From NCBI RefSeq assembly GCF_024166365.1, contig NC_064830.1:88406721-88470720 (forward strand): DNA of 64,000 bases. Reading direction: 5' to 3'. A model generated the notes under the pieces. The model made no database searches. It saw only the letters and a list, made by a program, of their open reading frames with translations, and was not told where the DNA came from. The DNA comes from Elephas maximus indicus. Taxonomy: Eukaryota; Chordata; Mammalia; Proboscidea; Elephantidae. A program made the translations under genes and the position numbers. Of this stretch, positions 10,606-21,938 are shown one piece after another (the stretch's first letter is position 1; each line of letters starts with the position of its first letter).

Positions 10606-10763
10606 AAAAAAACATTGCCATCAAGTCGATTCCGATGCATCGCAACCCTATAGGACAGAGTAGAACTGTCCCATAGAGTTTCTGAGGAGGGCCTGGTGGA
10701 TTCTAACTGCTGGCCTTTTGGTTAGCAGCTGTAGCATTTAACCACTACATCACGAGGGTTTTC
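10606..10763 (-). repeat. AfroSINE with intact target-site duplication
   Basis: A full reverse copy (catcaagtcgattccgatgc ... ggccttttggttagcagctg). It is flanked by the exact 12-base direct repeat cctcatgcctaa at 10594-10605 and 10764-10775, so both insertion edges are known. Confidence 0.92.
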
Positions 10764-10899
10764 CCTCATGCCTAAGGGACACCCAATAGATGTTAGTCTC
10801 CATGGTGATGGTAACCATGAACACTCACGGTGTGTTAACCATATCCTTCTCACTGTTCTTAGCTCGCTGAATCTTCACAGTAACTCATTTTGGTAGTGA

Positions 10900-11300
10900 G
10901 GTACAAAAATTCAACTCACATCAGCTTAAGCAAGAAAGGGGTTGTTGGCTCACGCAGCTGACAAGGCTGTGGGGTGACCAACAATGCCAAAGGGAAGATC
11001 TGCAGGAGTCAGGGCCTCAGGGCCATCTGCACTCTAGCTCTCTCCCTCCACCTGCTTCTCACCTCTGCCCACTCTGCCCTTTGCCTAACTATCCTCAGGG
11101 CCTTCTCCATGGGGCAGGGAACACGGACACCAGTAGCCCCAGCTCAGCAACCAGAGGGGAAAGGGCGAGCCTCCATTTCCCAGCATTGGTATATTAATCC
11201 CAGGGAAGAGCTCTGATTGGGCCTTGTAGGTCATATGCCCACTTCTTGGACACGTCACTGCTCTAGGGAGATTCAGTACCAGAGCTGGGTCCTATAACCA
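10900..11300 (+). repeat. Ancient mammalian repeat relic, family not assigned
   Basis: caactcacatcagcttaagc, ggttgttggctcacgcagct, agctcagcaaccagagggga and gctctgattgggccttgta follow the layout of an old mammalian repeat that I cannot name. No coding signal. Confidence 0.4.
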
Positions 11301-11665
11301 CCTTGTAGCTGGGGCAGAGTTCACTATCAGAAGAAAGGGATGAGCCTGTTTGCTGAGCAGACTGAAGGCAGTATCTACCACCCCCCACTGCAGCTCTATT
11401 CCCTTTCCTTTGGGAAAACCCAACTAAAATGACAAAACTGGGGTGAGCCTGGAATGGAGGGCCCATAATAGACCCTCGGCCAGTGTTAAGTCAGCAATCT
11501 GGTTGCCCACCACAGATCCAGAGTACAGACTTGTTTGGTTCAGGCAATGGCTTTGTGTTTTTATTGGAACCAAGATTTTAAATCAGGAGATTTTATATAA
11601 ACGATTGGATTGTCCAGCTTCTCAGGAACAACCTGAAAATCTGCCAGCACCAACCCTGCTTTCCC

Positions 11666-11718
11666 ACCTGGCCAAAGTGGCTGGAGCTAAATATTTGCCT
11701 TAGACAGGAGATGGGCTG
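11666..11718 (+). repeat. Left arm of a perfect 53-bp inverted repeat
   Basis: All 53 bases, from acctggccaaagtggctgg to aggagatgggctg, recur reverse-complemented at 12686-12738. The identity stops abruptly at both ends. Confidence 0.9.
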
Positions 11719-12355
11719 TCTAGTTTGCCACAGTCCCCACCACTCCCTGTTGTCTTACATCAGACCCACTTTGCTCACTTATATTCCTGGCCTAATGCTG
11801 GAAGGCACTGAAGTTTGCCACCCTGGGCGAGTGTTTCAGCGCCACTGTCCTCCAAACTCCACACAGAGGCCTATCTCAGGACCCACCCCCACTAAGCCCA
11901 CAGTGCAACACATTGGTCCACAGCAGCAGGTGGTCATAACTTCCACCTGTCTCTTCCATCACGTCAGCCACCACAGCCACTAACCAGCCAGGCACCTGGG
12001 CAACCTCAGCCCTAAAATGTACTCCCTGCTGTCTGTGGCTGAAGACACTAGGTTAGGGCAACTGCCTTAAGCAGTTTTCACAGTCCCAGAATCTAAATCT
12101 ATTTGATTTTTCTGGCCTGTTAGTAGGTTTGCAAATAGCTTCATCACAGTCTCTGGGCTACTTGACTGGATCATTCTTCAACAAATACTCATCAAACAGC
12201 TGCTACTAGGGGCCCACAGGCAAAACCCAGCTGCCTCCTGGTTTTGTTCGGTTGACAAGCTAACAATGGTCATTACATCTGTTTAAATAGTTGAACAAAA
12301 ATCAAAAAAGAGTCATATTTGTGACATGTGAAAATTACATGAAATTGAAATTTCA

Positions 12356-12500
12356 GTGCTCATAAAGAAAGTTGTATTGGAACACGGCCACGCCCATTCA
12401 TTTAGATTGTCTGCGACAGCTTTCTCTCCATAGTGGCTGAGTAGAGTAGTTGTGACAGAGACCGTCTGACCAGCAAAAGTGAAACTATTTATTCTCTGGC
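12356..12500 (+). repeat. Old interspersed repeat, family not assigned
   Basis: ttgtattggaacacggccac, gcccattcatttagattgtc and gtagttgtgacagagaccgt match, on the opposite strand, the element at 50985-51180. The two are copies of one old mammalian family. Confidence 0.6.
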
Positions 12501-12685
12501 CCTTCCAAGGAAAGCTTGCTGCCTATCCCCTGCCCTGCCACATTCCAGGCCCTGTTCTGGGTGTTGGTGATACAGTATTAGTTTCCCATGGCTGCCATCA
12601 GGAATTACCACGAACTTGGTGGCTTAAAACAACAGAGATTTATTATCTCGCCGTTCTGGAGGCTGGGAGCCCAAAATAAAGTGGT

Positions 12686-12738
12686 CAGCCCATCTCCTGT
12701 CTAAGGCAAATATTTAGCTCCAGCCACTTTGGCCAGGT
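12686..12738 (-). repeat. Right arm of the 53-bp inverted repeat (filler)
   Basis: An exact reverse complement of 11666-11718. It lies between the broken MLT1 (ending about 12685) and the start of the LTR at about 12739, with no homology to either. This fits a templated filler insertion. Confidence 0.9.
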
Positions 12739-13205
12739 TTTGCTGAGCACGACTCATCTCAGTCAATAAATGAGATACCAAGGTGGGAGATCAGAAAGGG
12801 GCTTTTATTTCATTGCTCGAGGAAAGGAACAGTCGGGGCTGCTGCTGCTGAGACTGCTCAGTGAGGGTGAGAGGAAAGGTTACCTTTGTGGGGTTTACAA
12901 GCAGGAAGTTCATACAAGTAACAACAGCAACATTCTTAATCATACTATGCAGACACAGTGTGGTTTACATATGACTTCATGCATCGCATGTTCAGCAAAT
13001 GGCAGTTAAACTCCACCCAGAGGTGGCAGAGTTACTATGTATGAGGCACTTAATGAGCTAAAAGGTTATCCAGAATGTCAGCATGGCATCTAAACAAATT
13101 TTCACAGATTTCTGCTAGTTTTGGGCAGCAGCTAAGGAAAGGGGAACCAGATGCTAATGTAAAGTTACAGGGTGTGTCAAGCAAGCTGCTTGACGCAGGA
13201 GAATT
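12739..13205 (-). mobile_element. Solo-type LTR of an endogenous retrovirus, copy 1
   Basis: A minus-strand AATAAA at 12804-12809 marks the R region. The sequence is homologous to the LTR at about 15053: tgctgagcacgactcatc against tgctcagcccaactccat, and cacttaatgagctaaaagg against cagttaatgagctaaagat. No internal retroviral genes are present. The right edge is approximate. Confidence 0.65.
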
Positions 13206-13599
13206 TTCTGCAGCCTGAGGACCTCTGTCTTAGCAGTTTGAGGCTGGAGGCTCTGGGAAGAATCCTTCCTTGTCTTTTCTGGCTTCTGGTAGCTGTCGGC
13301 ATTCCTTGTGGCTGCGGCATTCCCGTATCTGCCTTCCTCTTCTGTTCTCTCTGAGTCTCTTGTAAGGACACTTGTCATTGGATTTAGGGCCCACGCGGAT
13401 AATCCAAGATGATCTCATCCAGAGGTCCTGAACTTAATCATGTCTGCAAAGATCTTTGTTCCAAATAAGGTCATACTCACAAGTTCCACGGTCTAAGACA
13501 TGGACCTATCTATTGAGGGGCCCATCGTTCAACTACTACAAGTAGTTTCTTGCCTTCTAGAATCTTCTGTTCTTTTGCGGGACACAGAGGACAATCCCC

Positions 13600-13625
13600 T
13601 CAATCCAACCCCCCTCCCCCCCCCA
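13600..13625 (+). repeat. Poly-C tract
   Basis: A short C-rich run (ccaacccccctcccccccccc) of low complexity. Confidence 0.8.
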
Positions 13626-13904
13626 AAAGAAAACAGCCCACAGCATGTCAGGTGCTGAGAAGAGCTAGAAAGACAACTAAAGCAGGACAAAGGAAGGGAG
13701 AATGGGGGGAGATACATACAGAGGTCAGGGAAGGCCCTTGAGCAGAGACCCAGGGGACTTGTGGGAGCTGCACCGACATCTCCGAGGTGAGAAAACAGCA
13801 CTGCAGAGGCCTGAAGTGATGTGGACTTGTGTGAGGAACAGCAGGAGACCTGTGTGACCAGAGAGGAGTGAGCAAGAGAGGCAAGGGGCAGGAGTAATCA
13901 CAAT

Positions 13905-14180
13905 ATTGGTACCTTTGTTCAGTGTCTACTCTGGTCCAGGTTCTTCACCCCAGGATAAGAACTAACCCCCCTACATTTCTTTTATGTACCCATGCTTAAC
14001 GTGGACTATTTCTTTTAATTCCCACACAACCCTAATTTACAACTATTATGATATTATAGCCCCATTTCCCCCCATTGTTTGGATAAGGAACTGAGGCTCA
14101 GAGAGGTCAGGTGACTTATTGAGGATCAATTAGCGAATAGGTGGCAGAGCTGGGACCTCAACCCAGGGCTTCGGGACCCC
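13905..14180 (-). repeat. MIR SINE
   Basis: Reverse MIR: ggaactgaggctcagagagg, tcaggtgacttattgagg, gtggcagagctgggacctca. The left part (ttcagtgtctactctggtcc) extends it to near full length. Confidence 0.75.
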
Positions 14181-14249
14181 AGAGGTATCTCCCGGGCCCC
14201 ATCCCCCCATCCCATGCCTTCGTCAAGGCCTTTCCGTAAAGGGTTTTCT

Positions 14250-14700
14250 TAAAACAGAAAGAAGAAAAAGGGAGGATGGTTGGGCTTAAAAGAAATTAAT
14301 CCTCCTCCCACCCCCACCCCCACCCCCTGCCCCCAGGCTTTCAGAACAAATGTGCTTTTCCAACAGCGGGAGGCTCTGGAGGAGCTCAGGAGGGGGCCAC
14401 TGATTGTCCTGTTTTGACTTTCAAGGAGGTCAATTATCCCTGAAACCGGCTTCACAATCAGAACTCCAGGGGGCAACTGGCAAAACCTGTGTGTACAATC
14501 CAGCACCAGGCCCAGCCTCTGCTGCTGGGGGCCTGGAGGGGCTGGGGACTGTCAGGCTGGGGTGGGGGCATGGCAGCCTCATCAAGGTGCCCTGAAGGGA
14601 AGGGATGAGATGTTGAAAGCCCCCTTCCCAAAAAGCAGCCAGGGCCAGACAGCTCCAACCTGGGCAGCCTTGAGGGCTGGGGAGAACTCTTTTTGTACTG
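14250..14700. other. Intergenic stretch with no recognised repeat
   Basis: GC-rich, apart from a C-rich run at 14305-14335, with no transposon signature or open gene structure. A lesser candidate for conserved non-coding sequence than 4180-5075. Confidence 0.3.
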
Positions 14701-14799
14701 CTGCTGTCTTTCAATTATTGTTTAAAATTCATATCCAAATAATACATGTGCATACTTAAATAACCAAGTATTATCTGACACTACTCCCTCCCCCGCCCC

Positions 14800-15690
14800 T
14801 TCTAAATTCTGGCCACGCTGGCCTTCCTTCTGTCCTCAGGGCCTTTGCACTGCTCTTCCTCCTGCCTGGAAAGAGATCCTATTTTCACATCCTGGCCTCA
14901 GCACATGCTCACCTCAGAGAGGCCCACCCTGACCACTTACCCATGGGTGCCCACTCCCATCACCAACGGCGACTTCCTCCCAGCACTTGTTGAGTAGTCG
15001 CTTGATCCTTTGTGGTTTGCTCTGTCTCCCCCTGCTATTGCCAGGAACCCCAGGTTCTGCTCAGCCCAACTCCATCCAGGGTCAAAAAGACAAGAGACCG
15101 AGTTGGGGAGAATGAAAGGCAACTTTATTGATTGGCCAAGCAAGGAGACAGACAGGGCTGTGTGCCATCCAAGACCGCCTCGCAGGCAGCTTGTTGAAGC
15201 TGGTTTATATAGACAGCATCAGTTTCGGAATACAAAATGGCATGAACGCAGGCATTTTAGAATGTATAGAATGTATAAGCATTTTCTAAGGCCTGGGCTT
15301 GATTCCCCACACAGGAGGAATTTAATCATTTTTGTTGATTAGCATGTCAGCTCTCTACCCAGGGGTGGAGAATTTACCCTGCATGAAGCAGTTAATGAGC
15401 TAAAGATCACCTGGAATGCCAGGACGGAGGGCAGGACCTGTTTCAGCCGATTCCAGGTGGCCCATGGCTGTTTCTCTTTAAGGAGATTCCGAGGAGGAAA
15501 AGAAAGAAGTCTAGGAAATGGGCTGGGTGAGGGGCTATCTTGGGGCTAAGAAAAATGGCTCTAGCCCTGTCTTACCAAGAGAGTACCAGCCACATGAGGG
15601 AAGGACCATGCCTGTCTCTCTCACTGCAAAGTCCCCAGTGCCTACAGCAGAGCCTGGAATGTAGTAGCTTTTCATTGCATGTTGGTCAAA
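14800..15690 (+). repeat. L2 LINE 3' end, split by an LTR
   Basis: ccttctgtcctcagggcctt, tgctcttcctcctgcctgg and agagaggcccaccctgacca are L2 coding-end hallmarks. The element resumes at 15590 with ccacatgagggaaggacc and ccccagtgcctacagcagag after the LTR insertion. Confidence 0.75.
15053..15560 (-). mobile_element. Solo-type LTR of an endogenous retrovirus, copy 2
   Basis: A minus-strand TATA-like box at 15206-15212 lies about 77 bases before an AATAAA at 15124-15129, the spacing of U3/R in a retroviral LTR. Same family as the LTR at 12739. It interrupts an L2. No retroviral genes adjoin it. Confidence 0.7.
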
Positions 15691-16009
15691 GGAAGAGATG
15701 AAGATGGAACGGAGGGACAGAACCAAGAGCCACAGCCACCCTTGCCCACCACCTACTCTCCACTGGCAAACAGAGCTCAATCCTTATCCATGAATCTGAC
15801 CCAAGTATAGCGGCTGCTCTTTAGGGGTGCAGGGGGTGGGGGGCAAGTAAGTGAAGAGTCCTGAATACCTTCCAGAAACCCTGGCCCATCTCAGCCCGTG
15901 CTCATATGGCCGGGAAAGGCATGGGCCTCTGTAAGGTCACCAGGTGGCACTGCCTACTCCACTGTCCTGGCTGAGAGTCCTCATCCCTTCCTGAGGATGT
16001 GACAGAGCG

Positions 16010-16185
16010 TGGTGACTAAGAGCAAAGACTCTGACATCAGACACAACTGTGCTGGAATTCTGGATCCATCCCTCATGACCTTGGGCAGGTCATTCAGCAT
16101 CTCCGAGCCTTAGGGTCGTTGTCTATAAAGTAGGGTGATCTTAACTGACCTCGTGGAGAAGCCATGGAGGTTAATCAAGATAATA
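16010..16185 (+). repeat. MIR SINE
   Basis: Forward MIR: aagagcaaagactctgacat, gaattctggatccatccctc, catgaccttgggcaggtcat, ctccgagccttagggtc. Confidence 0.85.
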
Positions 16186-16511
16186 TTCAATTAACAGATC
16201 ATCCAGTGGGATTTTTTTTCCTGTTGTCTCTAATGGGTAGCTAAGGCCCAAAGTGGGAGGACAAAAGGTGGCAAGTACCACACATTCTAAAGAGAGAGGC
16301 CATGCAAGAAGTGTGTAGAAAGACGGGGATGCCAGCAAAGAAGGGGACCTGGCATCTCGTTGTCTGGCTGCAGAACCCACAGGCTCACCCTAGTGAGTGG
16401 GCAGAGGGCTCCCTTGGAGCCCTCACAATGGGTGACTTGTTTTATTCTCAGTCTCTCTCCCCCACTGTGGGGTAGAAAATGGGGGTGTGTATCAGTTAAC
16501 TGGCCATAAAA

Positions 16512-16854
16512 TGGTTGGTGTTAGTTGCTGGTGAGTCGATCCCCAACTCATGGCAACCCCATGCACAATGGAAAGGAGTCCTGCCCAGTCCTGTGACATC
16601 CCCATGACCGATTGCAGATCAGACTGTTGCGAGCCTTAGGATTTTCACTGGCTTATTTTTGGAAATAGATAGTCAGGCCTTTCTTCCTAGTCCACCTTAG
16701 TCAGGAAGCTCTGTTAAAACCTGTTTAGCATCACAGCAACATGCACGCCGACAGACAGGTGGTGCCTGTGTTTGAGTTGCACTGGCCAGGAATCAAACCC
16801 GGGTCTCCCTCACGGAAAGCAAGAATTCTACCACTGACATGGTAACGCAGCTTA
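16512..16854 (-). repeat. Long AfroSINE-like element
   Basis: The reverse copy of the element type at 2828: tttcttcctagtccacctta, cagcaacatgcacgccgaca, aatcaaacccgggtctccct (B-box region) and attctaccactgacatggta at the head. Confidence 0.75.
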
Positions 16855-16869
16855 ACAAAGAGCCATAGA

Positions 16870-17060
16870 TCTCCACAGCACACAACAGCACACATTTATT
16901 TTGCTCAGGAATCTGTAGCTGGCTGGGTTTGGATGACCTAGAACAAGTCTGGCTGGGACGGATCTGCTGATCTCCACTGGGCCCATTCATGTGCCTGCAG
17001 CTGGCTTATCTGGGCTGACCTCAGCTGGAGAGTCTTGGATCTTCTCCTTGTGTCCCTTGT
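16870..17060 (-). repeat. Old LTR-like relic, family not assigned
   Basis: acacatttattttgctcagg, ctgtagctggctgggtttgg and tgcctgcagctggcttatct resemble reversed ERVL/MaLR LTR ends. Confidence 0.4.
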
Positions 17061-17074
17061 CCTCCTCCAGGGAT

Positions 17075-17520
17075 GTTGTTGTTAGCTGTTGTGGACCGTA
17101 CTTACAACAGAACGAAACCTTGCCTAGTCCTGCCTCATCCTCACAATCACTGGCATATTTGAGTCCATCATTGCAGCTATTACTCCAGCCATCTCACCAA
17201 GGGTCTCCCTCACCCTTGCTGGACCTCTACTTGACCAAACATGATGTCCTCCTCCAGCGATTGATCCCTTCTGATGTGTCCGAAGCAAGTGAGTTGAACG
17301 ATGTTCTGTTGTTTTCCCTAAGATTTTCATTGGCTAATTTTCAGAAGTAGTTCATCAGGTCCTTCCTCCTAGTCTGTCTTTGTCTGGAAGCTCTCCTGAA
17401 ACCTGTCCACCATGGGTGACCATGCTGGCATTTGAAACACCAGTGGCATAGCTTCCAGCATCACAGCAACACACAAGCTACCACAGTACAACAAACTGAC
17501 GGATGGGTGGTAGCCTCCTG
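17075..17520 (-). repeat. RTE 3' fragment joined to AfroSINE-like sequence
   Basis: 17075-17295 is homologous to the RTE LINE 3' region at 21939-22180 (cctgcctcatcctcacaatc against cctgcgccatctttacaatc; aacatgatgtcctcctccag). From about 17300 it switches to the body of the long SINE type (cctagtctgtctttgtctgg). Confidence 0.65.
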
Positions 17521-17739
17521 GGATAAAAAAAATCCCGGCATATTTTTCTCATGACAATGGCAGAGGTAAAAGAAGACAAGGATGAGGACTCTGAAGGTCT
17601 AGGCTCAGAACTGATACATTGGCACTCATACCTCACTCTGTTGGCCAAAGCAAGTCACGTGGCCAACCCGGAAATCAAGCGGCAGGGGAATAAACTCCTC
17701 CTTTTTAGTGGGAGCAGCAATAGGTCATAGGCAAAGAAA

Positions 17740-17891
17740 GTCTGTTGCCATAGAATTGATTCTGACACAGAGCAACCCTTTAGGACAAAGTAGAACTGCC
17801 CCATAGGGTTTCCAAGGAGTGGCTCTTGGATTCCAACCACCAGCCTTTTGATTATTAGTCGAGTTCTTAACCACTACACCACCAGGGCTCC
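17740..17891 (-). repeat. AfroSINE (short form)
   Basis: A reverse copy from gttgccatagaattgattct to accactacaccaccagggct. Near-matching ataggcaaag and acaggcaaag on the two sides are probably the target-site duplication. Confidence 0.85.
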
Positions 17892-18481
17892 CACAGGCAA
17901 AGGGGGAGTGAAAAATCAGGACCAATAATGCCGTCTACTGTGGGGTGCTCAACACTTGGAATCTGGGGACATTCTGGGGACCCTGGACACAAATGTCATT
18001 TCTGGCCCAGAGGCTTCTGAGGTGGTGAGGCACTGCAGGTGATCTCCATTGGAAGGGCCTGTGGTGCTGCATGCCTGGGGGGACCTGGGGGAATCACATC
18101 TCATTGCATCTCCATGGCCCTCTGAGGGATAGGAAGGACACACGCACACTCTCTCACACACTCACAGTAGGAGGCTGGAGGAGGACAGGAGTCACAGGGC
18201 TGCCCGAGGGAGCAGCTAGAGATCCAAGAGATGGTGCAGACACCCAACCTGGAAAAACATTTAAAGGACTGAAGCAGGGAGGGGAGGGAGAACAGGGGAT
18301 ACCAAAGGGACCTGGGTGAAGTTGACCTCTGGTCCAAGAAAGCCACACCCACGATTTACACAAGAACCCCCACATCGGCAGGAGCCTCTATGCAGCCCTC
18401 CCTCTCCCTCCTCCCTGTCTCCAACCTCGAAGGAGTTTATAAGCAGAAGAGGGATGAGGAGATGTGGAAGACCCTGACAGC

Positions 18482-18765
18482 ACCCCGCACACTCTCACAC
18501 GCACATTCTCATACACGCTCACACACTCACATGCTCACACACTCACACGTTTACACACACACATGTTCACATACTCGCACACACTCATACACTCACACTC
18601 TCACATGCTCACACTGGCACGTGCTATCACACACTCACATTCATACACTTACACTCACACACACACGCTCACACACTAGCACACGGTCTTACACTAGCAC
18701 ACTCTCTTACATACACACACACTCACACACACTCTTACAGACACACACACTCACACACACACCAA
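18482..18765 (+). repeat. Complex CA-rich microsatellite
   Basis: Nearly 280 bases of cacactcacac/catactcacac variants, with the period drifting between 2, 6 and 8 bases. It creates a long His-Thr-Ser-rich reading frame that is not a gene. Confidence 0.95.
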
Positions 18766-18779
18766 GCAGCTCTGGGCCC

Positions 18780-20050
18780 GGCTCTGGTCTGCAGTGGGGA
18801 CAGAGGAGGAGGGAGCTCTGATGTGAAGATTTAAAATCTAGCAGGTCTGAGCCTTACATGCTGAAATGAGAGCATTCCAATAATCAAAATGGACCAGAAG
18901 TTATAGAATCTGGCCAGCCTACCACTGAGGGCAATAATTTGAATAATAATTTAAAAAAAAAACTATAATAATAACAGCAGCAGACACCTCTACAGCTAAC
19001 ATATACAGCCAGCCACGGTTCTAAGTGCAAGGTATTGGGTCTACACGTTCTCCAGGGTTTATGCTTTGGCCCTGCAGTCAGGAAGCAGTAGCTTGTGAAC
19101 AGGAGTCCCAATCTGCAGGAGTCTGCCTCCTCAGCAAGGATGAACAGACTCTCACACCGAGCTCCTACATCACCTCTCCAGCAGCCTGGGCACCTCCAGA
19201 CATATGACTGGGGGAGAGAAGAAGAGGGAGGGGTCCCAGGAAGGTCCAGGCAAGCTCCCTGTGCTTTACCCTAACCTGAGGGGAAGGGTGGGCCTAGAAG
19301 TAGGGGTCCTGGGGACCCAGAAGAACACGTGTGGCTGTCTGCTGGACATAAGTCACCCATGTGGCTACCCACCATATGTATTTGGGGAAATTCTCACTCT
19401 ATGAGTTCCACCTCCCCGGTGTAGTCAGTATGCATGTACTTTGCACGTGACATGTGTCCTTGAGTTGGGGGTGGGGATAGGAAGTGCAAGGTCAGATGTG
19501 CTTCGTGATCTCCAATGGGAACCTAACATTCTACAACCCCATCCACGGAGAAGCCCAAAGGAGCCTTGCACTCAGGGATGATGGGGACAGGAATTGGCCA
19601 GCAGACAGCCCAGACCCTGATCTGCCGGAGTGTCCAGGATCTCCCCAATGTGCAGCCACACCTACAAAATGGACTCTACAAACAGCCATTAAAGCCACCA
19701 GGAGAAGTGGAACCCACTAGGTATGGAGCCCTACTATGTGTCAGGAAGCCAGCCTATTCTTGATGTACATTGACCCAGCACGTCCCCACCAGGCTGAGAG
19801 CAAGAGGAGGAAACGCGGCCCAGAAAGATACAGGGATGGGACCTGGCAAACATCATAAATCTGCCACCCAAAAGGACTCAGACTCCACCCTCTCAGCTCC
19901 ACGTTCTTCCCACAGCCAGGCGCAGGCTCTGGAATTCCCCAACAGCACCACAAGGCCCCCTGGTAGCAGGTCCATTCAGACTTTTTAAATTAGGTAAAAA
20001 AAAAAAAAAGAGCAAAGCAGCCATGGCACCTCTGGGGAACACAGGAAAGA
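18780..20050. other. Intergenic DNA, nothing recognised
   Basis: Apart from A-rich runs near 18955 and 19997 there is no repeat family or gene that I can support. Confidence 0.35.
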
Positions 20051-20059
20051 ACAGACTGT

Positions 20060-20170
20060 GGAATCGTCTAGACCAAGTCTCCAGGTCTGAATTCCACTTT
20101 GCTGCTTTCCTGCTGTGTGACCTCAGGCAAGTCACATAACCCCTCTGGGCCTCAATATCCATCCAGCACA
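20060..20170 (+). repeat. MIR SINE fragment
   Basis: tcctgctgtgtgacctcagg, caagtcacataacccctctg and ggcctcaatatccat form the MIR core in forward sense. Confidence 0.85.
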
Positions 20171-20314
20171 ATGGGAGCAGAAGCAAGTGTCCTGCCTCCT
20201 TGACTCATTGGAAAGCAACACTTCCCAGGCCCCCCGAAAGCTCTGAGGAGTGCAGTGGCCTTGGTTTCCCCAGTGTGGCTAAGAGGAAGCCAACCTAAGA
20301 GAGCACTGGCAGTG

Positions 20315-20445
20315 CAGAAAGAACACAGGCTCCGGTCCAGACAGACTGAATTTGAATCTAAGCTTGGCCAGCGACTTGCTGTGTGGCCTTGGGCAAGTCA
20401 CTTCCCCTCTCTGAGCCTCAATTTCCTGATCTGGAAGCATTTGCT
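20315..20445 (+). repeat. MIR SINE fragment
   Basis: ttgctgtgtggccttgggca, agtcacttcccctctctgag and cctcaatttcctgatct are a well-kept MIR core. Confidence 0.88.
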
Positions 20446-21039
20446 CTGCAGACAGGGGACTTCTAAGGGGTGGGGTGGGTGACTGCAGAAGGCAAACCCT
20501 GGCTGCATCTGGGAGGCCGCGGGGAGGTGACAAGTATTTTTGGAAATGCCACAATATGGATCACCAATATAACAAAAGCCCCAGAGCTTCATGCACGCTC
20601 CCAGCTCCTCCCTAGGCAGGCTAGGTGAAAGGAGGATTAAGATGCTGTGCACATCCTTCTTCGGAGTCTGAATCACCCGCTTCTACTCAAGCGCCCTTCA
20701 GAGGCTGAAAGCAAGGTCACTGTGACTCCATCTACTCCAGTGTGAGCCCAGGGACTCCTGGCAGGGGCAGGGAGGAGGCGGGGTGTGGGCAGGTTGTAGC
20801 CTCTGGACCTCAGGCCCCACCTCTTCAAAATGGGGATTAGGCCATCCTCAGGGGCTACAAGGGTGACAGCAGGATCTGGACTATGCTGGTTTTTAGGGGG
20901 GAGCCCACACCTCTGAATACTCTTCTCAGCCTTCCAGCATGGCCCAGGCACCCACGTGGGTCAGAGGGTGAGGGCCCAGATTATTTCGCATCTCACTCTG
21001 CAGAGGCTGCATCGTCCTAATTGGCTCAGGTTGAAACGC

Positions 21040-21125
21040 CACGGACAGCTGGGGCTACATAGACAGCTGGGGTCTCCAAGGGGCCAGCTGGGGCCACACA
21101 GACAGCTGCAGTCTCCAAGGGGCTG
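21040..21125 (+). repeat. Short imperfect tandem repeat
   Basis: A unit of about 20-40 bases built on gacagctggggtctccaagg appears two to three times (gacagctggggctacatag, gacagctgcagtctccaagg). Confidence 0.65.
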
Positions 21126-21189
21126 TGTGACCCACTGATTTAAGAAATAATATCGGAGTCATTGTTCCCTGTCCTTGAGCATACAGAAT

Positions 21190-21683
21190 GTGACCCAGCT
21201 GGAGCTGGGCTCACAAGGACTCCCAAGGACACATCAACTGAGCCCTGAGGTATACAGACAATAGATACGATAATCTTGGAAAGTATCTTTTAGGGAACCT
21301 TTCACATAAGCCAATCTAACAGAACACAAAAGACCTTCCACTCTTATCTTTTTCTGTCAGCATTTAGTGATTAGAAATTGGTTGGACCAACGAAGACCCT
21401 CCTGACGGTCGTTACTGAAACCCGTACCAATGATTGTTAAGAAAGAATTCAAAACGTAGCATCACAGCTTCTAGCCAATCTGTGAAAAGGTGAAGCGTTC
21501 AGTGGTTTTGCCCATTTTGTAATGTTAACATATACCGATGACTCTGTAACCTTCCTCGGACTTGGGCAGACATTGCTCTGGCAGCGAGGTTGTCCGTTTC
21601 CCACTTTTGCCTTTTTGAATATATGCCGAATAAAACTTTCTTTTTGCTTTACTAAACTTTGGGTTTTTTTTTACCCTACAACA
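21190..21683 (+). mobile_element. Solo-type LTR, plus strand
   Basis: AATAAA at 21629-21634 follows gaatatatgcc and precedes a T-rich U5-like end that closes accctacaaca. No retroviral coding sequence is next to it. The left edge is not resolved. Confidence 0.5.
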
Positions 21684-21776
21684 CCACCAAAAGATGTGTG
21701 TGTGTGCAGAGCGGCCTAAGGGGGCTGATCCCTGCCACACATGTAACATGAAAGAGGTGTGTGTATGAACGGGCAC

Positions 21777-21938
21777 TAAAACCAGACCAGTTGCCTTCAA
21801 GTGGATCCCAACTCAGGCAACCCCGTGTGTAGAACTGTTCCATGGAGTTCTCAAGGCTGTGACTTTTCAGCAGCAGGTCCTCAGGCCTTTACTTCTGAGG
21901 CATCTCCAGGTAAGTTCAAACCAACAACCTTTCAGTTA
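21777..21938 (-). repeat. AfroSINE, longer variant, head missing
   Basis: A reverse copy: ttgccttcaagtggatccca, tctcaaggctgtgacttttc, gcatctccaggtaagttcaa, caacctttcagtta. It stops where the RTE LINE starts. Confidence 0.7.

Larger units (their letters stand above)
12575..13540 (-). repeat. MLT1-type MaLR LTR, split by a younger insertion
   Basis: The right part (about 13206-13540) reads in reverse as gaacttgtgagtatgacctt, gcagacatgattaagttcag and ggattatccgcgtgggcc. The left part (12575-12685) has ggcttaaaacaacagagatt and cgttctggaggctgggag. The interruption holds a 53-base filler and another LTR. Confidence 0.75.

Noticed and set aside
12739..15560. A provirus bounded by two LTRs
   Set aside because: The interval between the LTRs is MLT1, MIR and L2 sequence, not retroviral genes.
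18390..18821. 143-residue open frame rich in His, Thr and Ser
   Set aside because: It is a translation of the CA microsatellite; no splice structure or conservation is expected.
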